Assembly (NCBI GenBank): GCA_021820785.1
Contig: JAKADE010000004.1
Location: 1 to 22,914, forward strand
Reading direction: 5' to 3'
Length of the DNA: 22,914 nucleotides
From: Pseudomonadota bacterium
GTDB lineage: Bacteria > Pseudomonadota > Gammaproteobacteria > Steroidobacterales > Steroidobacteraceae
Numbering within the stretch: the stretch's first letter is position 1; each line of letters begins with the position of its first letter. This document shows, piece after piece, positions 16,971 to 22,914 of this stretch. Under the pieces are notes generated by a model, which saw nothing but the letters and a program-made list of their open reading frames with translations, was not told the DNA's origin and searched no databases. The position numbers were made by a program, and so were the translations under genes.

Positions 16971-17474
16971 TCAACGCGGTGCGCGGTTGCGCCGCAACGG
17001 ACTGAGCGGCGGTCGCGGGAGTCGAGCGCTCAGCGCGCGCAGTACCTGCGCGGCACCTGGCGGCAAAATCGCCTCACAGTGACGTCGCCAGTCCCAGTCG
17101 AGCGCATCGAGGGCGTTCTTGATCGCGAGGCCGGTCTCGGTCTCTCCCTCGAGACTCAAGCGGCGCTGAAAAAAGAGCGTATCGGGGTCCTCGGCGCGGC
17201 TCGCCAGCCGGACGAAATCCGCCAGCCGGCCGCGAATGGTCACGTGCGCCGCCTCGTGCGCCGATGCGACTGTCAGCCGGCCGGACCTGATGCACAGATT
17301 CAGCTGCAGCGGCGCATCCGTGAGCCGGATCCGAACCCGCTTGTCCTCGAGTGGGGCGAGCGCCGCACCGAGGTCCTGGCCACGCATCCAATGATTGAAC
17401 AGGCGCACGAACAGTTCCCCGACCGGATCGAATCGTGCGAAGGCAGGCGGACGGGGCGGTAGCAGCGACCTCAT
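16971..17474 (-). CDS. ubiT: Ubiquinone biosynthesis accessory factor UbiT (SCP2 domain)
   Basis: UbiT is the SCP2-domain accessory protein required for anaerobic ubiquinone synthesis; it is thought to bind the lipid intermediates, as UbiJ does aerobically. The 167-residue product (E. coli 174) has a hydrophobic N-terminal stretch, then an SCP2-like domain at about residues 45-130 (VRIRLTDAPLQLNLCIRSGRL, HVTIRGRLADFVRLASRAEDPDTLFFQRRLSLEGETETG). The last motif is typical of UbiT/UbiJ SCP2 proteins. It is encoded opposite the ubiDUV operon, tail to tail, and shares its upstream region with the fnr-type gene. The FNR palindrome at 17508-17521 is centred 40.5 bp before its ATG. Confidence 0.93.
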   Translation of the reverse strand: MRSLLPPRPPAFARFDPVGELFVRLFNHWMRGQDLGAALAPLEDKRVRIRLTDAPLQLNLCIRSGRLTVASAHEAAHVTIRGRLADFVRLASRAEDPDTLFFQRRLSLEGETETGLAIKNALDALDWDWRRHCEAILPPGAAQVLRALSARLPRPPLSPLRRNRAPR

Positions 17475-17480
17475 GGCGGC

Positions 17481-17486
17481 ATCCTA
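17481..17486 (-). promoter_or_regulatory. Candidate -10 element or ribosome binding site of ubiT
   Basis: Read on the minus strand, TAGGAT (4 of 6 matches to TATAAT) is centred 31 bp from the centre of the FNR box, one short of the ideal class II spacing, and would start transcription at the A of the ubiT ATG. The same bases include AGGA, 8 nt before the ATG, which could instead be a ribosome binding site. Both roles cannot hold for one transcript. Confidence 0.4.
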
Positions 17487-17507
17487 GCGGCCGCCGGCAG
17501 CGGTAAT

Positions 17508-17521
17508 TTGATCCGGATCAA
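17508..17521. promoter_or_regulatory. Perfect FNR box between ubiT and the fnr-type gene
   Basis: TTGATCCGGATCAA is a perfect palindromic FNR consensus, extended to 16 bp as TTTGATCCGGATCAAA at 17507-17522. Its position toward ubiT suits class II activation. Toward the regulator, a possible -10 TAGACT at 17561-17566 would start transcription near 17573, with the box at about -58.5, close to a class I position. It may serve both genes, including autoregulation. Confidence 0.88.
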
Positions 17522-17574
17522 AAACTGACATTCCGCAGCCGCCGTTGCGCCGCCGGGCGTTAGACTGTCGCGCC

Positions 17575-18318
17575 GTGAACATTCGCAGCGAAGGAGTCGA
17601 GGTTGGGGCGCACGCCTGCGTGTCGTGCCGCAACTGCGCGCTGAAGCCGCTCTGCCTGCCGGGGCATTTGCCGGCGCAGGAGGCTCGTGCGCTCGAGTCG
17701 GCGATCGAGCGCGGCCGCCAGCTCGCCCCCGGGGGAGCCCTGGTGCGCGCCGGGGCGTCGATGGATGCGCTGTTCGTCGTGCGCAGCGGTTCGGCCAAGC
17801 GTTTCACCCTGAGCCTGGAGGGTACCGAGCAGGTCCACGGGTTTGTACTGCCCGGCGAAGCGGTCGGTCTGGAAGGCTTTGCGACGGGACGGTACGGGTG
17901 TGAGGTGAGCGCGCTGGAGCCGCTGAGCTATTGCCGCGTGCCGATGGGCAAGCTCGAGCAGCTGCTCGAGCGATTGCCCGGGCTGCGGCACGAGATGTTG
18001 CGCCTGCTCGGTCAGGCGCTCGACGAGGCGCTGCGATTGCGCGGCGAGCTGGCCGAGACCGACGCCCGCGGCCGCGTCGCGCGGTTCCTCGCCGATCTGT
18101 CCGCCCGGCTGGGGCGGCGCGGCTTTCCGCCGCATGATTTCCGCTTGAGCATGAGCCGCGCCGATATCGCGCGGCATCTTGGGCTCACGCTCGAGACCGT
18201 CAGCCGCGCCTTCGGAACCTTCAAGCGCGAGGGCTGGCTGCGAGTGCGTGCCCGCGACATCAGTGTGCTGCGCCCCGAGGCGCTCGCCGCGCTCGCGGGC
18301 GCAACGCCCTGCGCCTAG
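17575..18318 (+). CDS. fnr: FNR-type oxygen-sensing transcriptional regulator (Crp/Fnr family)
   Basis: This is a global regulator of the FNR class, active as a dimer when its [4Fe-4S] cluster is intact under low oxygen. From GTG at 17575 the product has 247 residues (E. coli FNR 250). The N-terminal CRNCALKPLC gives C18, C21 and C27, spaced as in E. coli C20, C23 and C29. C120 in SYCRVP matches C122. An additional C15 precedes them, as C16 does in E. coli. The cyclic-nucleotide-like sensor domain spans about 40-140 and the dimer helix 140-165. The helix-turn-helix SRADIARHLGLTLETVSRAF has E207, S210 and R211, the residues that read TTGAT half-sites. A TTG start at 17545 would add ten non-family residues. 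It lies in the middle of the genes it probably controls. It could also be called anr or a second FNR paralog. Confidence 0.93.
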   Translation: MNIRSEGVEVGAHACVSCRNCALKPLCLPGHLPAQEARALESAIERGRQLAPGGALVRAGASMDALFVVRSGSAKRFTLSLEGTEQVHGFVLPGEAVGLEGFATGRYGCEVSALEPLSYCRVPMGKLEQLLERLPGLRHEMLRLLGQALDEALRLRGELAETDARGRVARFLADLSARLGRRGFPPHDFRLSMSRADIARHLGLTLETVSRAFGTFKREGWLRVRARDISVLRPEALAALAGATPCA

Positions 18319-18324
18319 CGCCGG

Positions 18325-20202
18325 TCAGGAGCGGGCCGCCTCACAGTCGAGGCGCAGCTGGAACGGCCAGAGGTGCGGCAACTGTGGCGCATTGAGCGTG
18401 CCTGCCTCGATGCAGATCCGGTCGGCGAAACGCTGCGCGCGGCGCAGCAGACGGCGCACCCTCGCCAGTTCAGTGCTGCCTAGGTGTTCGATGCGCAATG
18501 TCAGGCGAGCTGGCGTATCGCGCATCACGGCGGCCAGTTCCGCGCCGATCCGGCGCAGCATCCGGCGCGGCATTTCCTCCAGGCACAGATCGAGCACCAG
18601 CGCGGATTCGTCTCCTGCGGCAGAAGGTACGGTCATCTGTCCTGCCTGTGAGCGGTGCAGGAGTCGGGCGAGCCGCGTCAGCCGTGCAACGGCCGCCGGT
18701 GAGTTGCTCGACGTCGCGGCCGCGAAGTGCCTGCGGGCGTAGTCCTGCATGGACAGCCCGGCGATCCAGTCGCCCACGACGAGCGGAAACTGCCAGGGCC
18801 GCCGCCACGGGATGGTGCGCAGAAAGTGCCAGATGCGCTTCGGCCCACCGGGAAGGATTCCATGGCGCACGAGCCGCAGCAGGATGGCGAGCCCGGCCGC
18901 GGCAGAGTATTCCACGCCGCCTCCGCTGCGACCGAATGTGCGGCATTTGTTGCGGATCCGCCGCGCGATGGTGCCGTCCGCGAGCAGACGCCGGTGCAGC
19001 TCGCGGTAGCCGTCGATGAGTTCTGCGCCGGTCATGTTCAGCGGGACGACGTTGGTGTCGAGCTTGGTGTTGTCCCCGCCGCTGTCGGTCTCGCGCAGGC
19101 GACCGGCGTTGCGCAGGCGCTCGTACAGCGGGGTGCGCGGCATGGCGTGCAACAGACCGATCATCGCGGTCTGGATGCCGGAGCGGACAATGAACTGGTA
19201 CTGGCGCTCGAAGGTCGCCGGCGTGTCATTGTCGAATCCGACGATGAAGCCGGCCATGACTTCAATGCCGTGCTGATGGATTCGGTGCACGGCCGCGAGC
19301 ACGTCGGTGCGCATGTTCTGCACCTTGCGCATCTCACGCAGGCTCGCCTCGTCCGGAGACTCGATGCCGATGAACGTCCAGCGGAATCCCGCCGCCTGCA
19401 TCAGCTGCATCAGGTCCCGGTCCTCGGCCAGGTTCAGCGATGTCTCGGTGCCGAAGCTGAAGGTGTAGTCGTGGCAGCGCTGGTATTCGATCAGGAAGTG
19501 CAGCAGCCGCTTGGCCACGGCCCGGTTGCCGATCAGGTTGTCGTCGACGAAGAAGATCTTGTGCACGCCCAGCGCGCGCAGTGCATCGAGCTCGCGACCG
19601 ATCTGCTCGACGCTCTTCTGCCTCGGCTTGCGCCCGAACATGACGATGATGTCGCAGAACTCGCACAGGTAGGGGCAGCCGCGCGAGAACTGCATCGTGG
19701 CCGTGGTGTACCGCTCAAGGCGCAGCAGGTCGAAGCGCGGGGTCGGGGAGTCCTCGAGTTTGACGACGCCTTCCTCGCGGTACAGCGGACGGGCCGCACC
19801 GGCCTCGTAGTCGGCGCAGAAGCGCGGCCAGATCTGTTCGGCTTCCCCGCTGATCACCGCATCGGCGAGCCCCTCGTAGCGCTCCGGGCAGAGCGAGGCG
19901 AAGCTGCCGCCGGCGACCACGAAGTACCCCTGGCGGCGGTAGTATTCGATGAGCTCGCGCTGCCGCGGGAACTGCACGCCCATGCCCCCGATCCCGATGA
20001 TGTCCGCCTCGGGCGCGAGCGGCAGAGTCTCCACGTTCTCGTCGACGATGCTGACCTGCCAATGTGGTGGGGTCAGCGCGGCGAGCGTGGCGAGGCCGAG
20101 CGGTGGATTGATCGCGCGTTTCCCGCTCAGCACCTCATCGACCGCCCAGCGGAAGTTCCAGAAGCTCTCGGGCGATTTCGGATTGATCAACAGCAGTCGC
20201 AT
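18325..20202 (-). CDS. B12-binding domain radical SAM protein (DUF4070 type), function unknown
   Basis: This is a cobalamin-binding radical SAM enzyme, the class that includes many methylases and the anaerobic cyclase BchE; its reaction here is unknown. The 625-residue product has an N-terminal Rossmann-like B12-binding domain (1-140, starting MRLLLINPK), then the radical SAM barrel with the cluster motif CPYLCEFC (C176, C180, C183). A DUF4070-like region follows (AMIGLLHAMPRTPLYERLRNAG, near 370). The last 120 or so residues are arginine- and leucine-rich and unlike the core family. The ATG at 20202 fits the domain start but lacks a ribosome binding site. A GTG at 20241 with AGG 8 nt upstream adds 13 residues and is a real alternative. 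Its stop is 6 bp from that of the fnr gene, tail to tail. An FNR box with ideal spacing lies upstream. Confidence 0.88.
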   Translation of the reverse strand: MRLLLINPKSPESFWNFRWAVDEVLSGKRAINPPLGLATLAALTPPHWQVSIVDENVETLPLAPEADIIGIGGMGVQFPRQRELIEYYRRQGYFVVAGGSFASLCPERYEGLADAVISGEAEQIWPRFCADYEAGAARPLYREEGVVKLEDSPTPRFDLLRLERYTTATMQFSRGCPYLCEFCDIIVMFGRKPRQKSVEQIGRELDALRALGVHKIFFVDDNLIGNRAVAKRLLHFLIEYQRCHDYTFSFGTETSLNLAEDRDLMQLMQAAGFRWTFIGIESPDEASLREMRKVQNMRTDVLAAVHRIHQHGIEVMAGFIVGFDNDTPATFERQYQFIVRSGIQTAMIGLLHAMPRTPLYERLRNAGRLRETDSGGDNTKLDTNVVPLNMTGAELIDGYRELHRRLLADGTIARRIRNKCRTFGRSGGGVEYSAAAGLAILLRLVRHGILPGGPKRIWHFLRTIPWRRPWQFPLVVGDWIAGLSMQDYARRHFAAATSSNSPAAVARLTRLARLLHRSQAGQMTVPSAAGDESALVLDLCLEEMPRRMLRRIGAELAAVMRDTPARLTLRIEHLGSTELARVRRLLRRAQRFADRICIEAGTLNAPQLPHLWPFQLRLDCEAARS

Positions 20203-20278
20203 AGTGGGCAGGACCGGTTCGGGGGCGGGGATGCGGCGCACGGTTCGGACCTACCCGAGCCATGGCGGCCGCAGCCCG

Positions 20279-20284
20279 AGAATA
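20279..20284 (-). promoter_or_regulatory. -10 element of the radical SAM gene, class II FNR promoter
   Basis: On the minus strand TATTCT (4 of 6 matches to TATAAT) spans 20284 down to 20279. It predicts a transcription start at 20272, which places the centre of the FNR box (20313.5) exactly at -41.5, the textbook class II position. The leader would be 31 nt to the GTG at 20241 or 70 nt to the ATG at 20202. Confidence 0.6.
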
Positions 20285-20306
20285 AGGCCGCGCCGGACGG
20301 GCGGGT

Positions 20307-20320
20307 TTGACGGGCATCAA
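20307..20320. promoter_or_regulatory. FNR-type box between the radical SAM gene and the Cds1-like gene
   Basis: TTGACGGGCATCAA matches the FNR consensus at nine of ten defined positions (C for T at position 5) and extends to a TTTGAC...ATCAAA context. It is in a 183-bp divergent region. Toward the radical SAM gene it is at -41.5. Toward the Cds1-like gene it is at about -71.5 from the predicted start at 20385, a known class I spacing. Confidence 0.75.
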
Positions 20321-20349
20321 ATCCTGCCGGCGCCGGCCCGGCCGCCTGA

Positions 20350-20378
20350 CTGACGGGCGCGGCCGATTCTGCTAAGTT
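20350..20378 (+). promoter_or_regulatory. Candidate promoter of the Cds1-like gene
   Basis: A -35-like CTGACG at 20350-20355 and a -10-like TAAGTT at 20373-20378, preceded by TG (extended -10), are separated by 17 bp. The predicted start at 20385 is one base before the ATG, and there is no ribosome binding site, so the mRNA may be leaderless. Confidence 0.4.
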
Positions 20379-20385
20379 TCCGGAC

Positions 20386-21471
20386 ATGCCCAATTCCGAG
20401 CGCGACCGCCGCGCCTGGACGGATCAAGCCGTCCGGCGCATCGAAGCGGACTTCAACCGATCCGCCGATACCCACCTGATCCCGATCGAGCTGCCGCACT
20501 ATCCGGGGGTCGAGCTGTATCTGAAGGATGAATCGAGTCATCCGACCGGCAGCCTCAAGCACCGCCTGGCGCGCTCACTCTTCTTATACGGCCTCTGCAA
20601 CGGGTGGATCGGCCCCGATACCCCGGTGGTCGAGGCGTCGAGCGGTTCCACGGCAGTCTCCGAGGCGTACTTCGCCCGCATGCTGAGGCTGCGCTTCATT
20701 GCGGTGGTGCCGCGCAGTACCGCGGCGGAGAAGATCGCCGCGATCGAATTCCAGGGCGGGGAATGCCACTTCGTGGACGACCCGAACCAGGTCTACGCAC
20801 AGGCCGAACAATTGGCGCGAGACGTGCGCGGCCATTACATGGACCAGTTCAAGTACGCCGAACGGGCCACGGACTGGCGCGGCAACAACAATATCGCCGA
20901 GTCCATCTTCAACCAGCTTGGCCGTGAACGGCATCCGGTACCGCGCTGGATCGTGTGCGGCGCCGGGACCGGCGGCACCTCCGCCACGCTCGGGCGGTTC
21001 GTGCGCTACAACCACTTCGCCACCGAGATCTGCGTCGCTGACCCGGAAGGCTCGGTCTTCCACCGCTACTTCGCCGATCGGACCGTGAGGACGCTCGAGC
21101 GCTGTGAGAGCTGCATCGAGGGGATCGGCCGCCCGCGGGTCGAGCCCTCGTTCATCCCCGAAGTGGTCGACCGGATGCTCGTGGTCCGCGACGCCGAGAG
21201 CATCGCCGCGGCGCGCGTACTGAGTGAACGTCTAGGACGCTCATGCGGCGGCTCGACCGGCACCAACCTGTGGGCCTGTGCGCAGTTGATCAGCGAGATG
21301 GTTGCACAGGGACAGAGCGGTTCGGTGGTGTCGATTCTGTGCGATCAGGGCGAGCGCTACGCCTCGACCTATTTCAACGACGAGTGGGTGGGGGCCAAGG
21401 GACTCGATCTGAGCCGTGGGATGCAGGTCATGCGGGAATTCTTTGCCGGCCGCGGCTTCGACACGGCGTAG
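20386..21471 (+). CDS. PLP-dependent cysteine synthase-family enzyme, probable L-cysteine desulfhydrase (Cds1-like)
   Basis: This is a fold-type II PLP enzyme. The closest characterised protein I recall is mycobacterial Cds1, an L-cysteine desulfhydrase that releases H2S, pyruvate and ammonia. The shared blocks are strong: [31 protein letters not shown] with the PLP lysine K58, [49 protein letters not shown], the phosphate loop [10 protein letters not shown], and [15 protein letters not shown]. The product has 361 residues. Cysteine synthase activity cannot be excluded by sequence. It is divergent from the radical SAM gene and shares its FNR-box region. The carboxylesterase gene starts 26 bp after its stop and may be co-transcribed. 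Confidence 0.88.
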   Translation: MPNSERDRRAWTDQAVRRIEADFNRSADTHLIPIELPHYPGVELYLKDESSHPTGSLKHRLARSLFLYGLCNGWIGPDTPVVEASSGSTAVSEAYFARMLRLRFIAVVPRSTAAEKIAAIEFQGGECHFVDDPNQVYAQAEQLARDVRGHYMDQFKYAERATDWRGNNNIAESIFNQLGRERHPVPRWIVCGAGTGGTSATLGRFVRYNHFATEICVADPEGSVFHRYFADRTVRTLERCESCIEGIGRPRVEPSFIPEVVDRMLVVRDAESIAAARVLSERLGRSCGGSTGTNLWACAQLISEMVAQGQSGSVVSILCDQGERYASTYFNDEWVGAKGLDLSRGMQVMREFFAGRGFDTA

Positions 21472-21497
21472 GCAATCAACAGCTGGAGGACGGATGT

Positions 21498-22914
21498 ATG
21501 TCAAGCGCAAACGGAGCCATTCCCATCGGGGCGGCGTTGCGGGCGGCGGGCTTGACGGTCGCTGCGGCGCTCGCACTGCTGTGCTGCGTGGCGCACGCGG
21601 CCAACGCGCCGCTCACGGTGCGCACTGAGTACGGCCGAGTCCGCGGGGCCCTCGAGCACGGAGTTCTTGCATTCAAGGGTATTCCGTATGCTGCGCCGCC
21701 TCAGGGCGTGCTGCGGTGGACAGCGCCACAGCCGCCGCGGTCCTGGCGCGGAGTGCGCTCGGCACGCCATTTCGGACCCGACTGTATGCAGCGTCCGACA
21801 CCCGGGGATCAGGCCCCACTGCGCACCCGGCCAAGTGAGAATTGCCTGTACGTCAATGTGTGGCGGCCGGCGCATTCTTCGGGCAAGCCTTTGCCGGTCA
21901 TGGTGTGGATTTACGGCGGGTGGTACGTCGACGGCGGGACCTCGCCGGCCATCTACGACGGCAGTTCGTTTGCGCGCCGCGGCGTGGTGTTGGTCAGCTT
22001 CAACTACCGGCTCGGCAATTTTGGCTTCTTCAGCTTCCCGGCGTTGCTGCACGAGCACCAGCCGGTCGGCGATTTCACGTTCATGGACCAGATTGCCGCG
22101 CTGCGCTGGGTGCAGCACAACATCGCGGCATTCGGGGGAAATCCGCACAACGTGACGTTGTTCGGAGAGTCTGCCGGTGGTGCATCGGTGAACGCGCTGC
22201 TGATCACGCCGCTCGCCAGGGGGCTGTTCCAGAAGGCCATCATCGAGTCCGGCGGGGGCGCCGGCTGGCTGGGACCGGATCGGCCGCTGCGTGGCGGGGC
22301 GCAGTCGGCGGAAGCTGCCGGCGTGCTGCTGGCCCACCAGCTTGGGGTTCACGGACAGGGGAAAAGGGCGCTTGCTGCGCTGCGCGCGCTGCCCGCGAAG
22401 GAGGTGCTGGAGGGCTTGAACATGCGCACCCTCAATCACGTGGTCGGCTACGTGGGCGGGCCGATCGTTGATGACCGGCTGTACTTCGGGGCGCCGGTGC
22501 GCCAGTACGCCAAGGGCATGGGGGCGCGTATTCCGGTGATGATCGGCACCAACAGCGCGGATCTCGGCTCGATGCAGGCGAAGTCCCTGACCGCACTGTT
22601 TGCGAAGTTCGGCCCGTACGCCGCCCGGGCGCGTGCGCTGTTCGATCCGACGGGTCGGCTGTCTTTGCAGCAGGTCTCGGCGGAAGTCGGGGGCGATGTA
22701 TGGATGATCGAACCGGCGCGTGCGATCGCACGCATCCTCTCGGCGCGCGGCCAGCCGGTGTACGAGTATCGCTATTCCTACGTGCCGACCTCGAAGCGCG
22801 GCAAATGGTGGGGGGCCTGGCATGCGACCGAGATCCCGTTCGTGTTCGATACCTTGCGGGTGCACTACGGGGCGCTGACCTCGCGCGCCGATGAGGTCAT
22901 GGCCCGCACGATGC
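21498..22914 (+). CDS. Exported type-B carboxylesterase (3' end cut by window edge)
   Basis: This is an alpha/beta hydrolase of the carboxylesterase type B family. The frame runs 472 residues to the edge without a stop; the family usually has about 500-550. A signal peptide occupies about 1-35 (a hydrophobic stretch ending AHAANA), so the enzyme is exported. The family motif SENCLYVNVW lies near 113. The nucleophile elbow is GESAGG with Ser225, a catalytic acid is probable at Asp355 (TNSADLG), and the catalytic His442 is in AWHATEIPFVF. The oxyanion-hole segment reads YGGW at 139-142, where YGGG or HGGA is usual. The ATG has GGAGG 8 nt upstream at 21485-21489; a second ATG at 21494 is out of frame. 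The substrate is unknown, and no link to the ubiquinone genes is evident beyond position. Confidence 0.92.
   Translation, partial: MSSANGAIPIGAALRAAGLTVAAALALLCCVAHAANAPLTVRTEYGRVRGALEHGVLAFKGIPYAAPPQGVLRWTAPQPPRSWRGVRSARHFGPDCMQRPTPGDQAPLRTRPSENCLYVNVWRPAHSSGKPLPVMVWIYGGWYVDGGTSPAIYDGSSFARRGVVLVSFNYRLGNFGFFSFPALLHEHQPVGDFTFMDQIAALRWVQHNIAAFGGNPHNVTLFGESAGGASVNALLITPLARGLFQKAIIESGGGAGWLGPDRPLRGGAQSAEAAGVLLAHQLGVHGQGKRALAALRALPAKEVLEGLNMRTLNHVVGYVGGPIVDDRLYFGAPVRQYAKGMGARIPVMIGTNSADLGSMQAKSLTALFAKFGPYAARARALFDPTGRLSLQQVSAEVGGDVWMIEPARAIARILSARGQPVYEYRYSYVPTSKRGKWWGAWHATEIPFVFDTLRVHYGALTSRADEVMARTM

Noticed and set aside
17545..17574. TTG start giving ten more residues on the FNR-type regulator
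   Set aside because: The extension has no similarity to FNR proteins; the GTG at 17575 gives the expected N-terminus before the cluster cysteines.
20183..20190. TTGATCAA palindrome near the radical SAM start
   Set aside because: The half-sites lack the 4-bp spacer needed for FNR binding, and it is inside the coding sequence (Asn-Pro codons).

Overview
The window is about 22.9 kb of GC-rich, densely coding DNA with no rRNA, tRNA, CRISPR array or insertion sequence that I can see. The gene set is a long-Q-loop cytochrome bd with CydX and CydDC, an FNR-type regulator with cluster cysteines, UbiD/UbiU/UbiV/UbiT and an RND pump. It fits a facultatively anaerobic or microaerobic, ubiquinone-using proteobacterium, most likely a high-GC gammaproteobacterium. 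This placement is inference from the gene families; no marker gene is present.

Layout. (1) 1-1265, minus strand: an ECF sigma factor and its membrane anti-sigma factor (cut by the left edge), overlapping by 4 bp. (2) 1266-1923: a 658-bp gap with nothing firmly identifiable except the cydA ribosome binding site at its end. (3) 1924-8396, plus strand: cydA-cydB-cydX-like-cydD-cydC, a complete cytochrome bd quinol oxidase operon with its assembly ABC exporter; the CydX-like protein has an additional N-terminal membrane segment. (4) 8557-9087: a small exported protein of unknown function. (5) 9337-13519: a two-gene RND efflux unit (adaptor plus HAE1-type pump) behind a leader with an inverted repeat. 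(6) 13562-21471: an anaerobic ubiquinone and FNR island: ubiD-ubiU-ubiV on plus, ubiT on minus, an fnr-type regulator on plus, a cobalamin-binding radical SAM enzyme on minus, and a Cds1-like PLP enzyme on plus. (7) 21498 to the right edge: an exported type-B carboxylesterase, incomplete.

The most notable part is region 6. Three FNR-type palindromes (TTGATCCGCATCAA, TTGATCCGGATCAA, TTGACGGGCATCAA) lie at exactly its three promoter regions: before ubiD, between ubiT and fnr, and between the radical SAM gene and the Cds1-like gene. The regulator encoded inside the island has the FNR cluster cysteines and the E..SR recognition residues expected to read TTGAT half-sites. The island therefore looks like a self-contained oxygen-sensing module in which FNR controls oxygen-independent ubiquinone synthesis (UbiD decarboxylation; UbiU/UbiV hydroxylation with UbiT), itself, an uncharacterised radical SAM enzyme and a probable cysteine desulfhydrase. 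The radical SAM promoter is the best fit: its box is centred exactly at -41.5 relative to the start predicted from a TATTCT -10 element. Several of these genes also appear to be transcribed leaderless or nearly so.

Together the window describes low-oxygen respiration: a high-affinity quinol oxidase, and the means to keep making its quinone when oxygen-dependent hydroxylases fail. How the radical SAM enzyme and the Cds1-like enzyme fit in is open, and is the best lead here.
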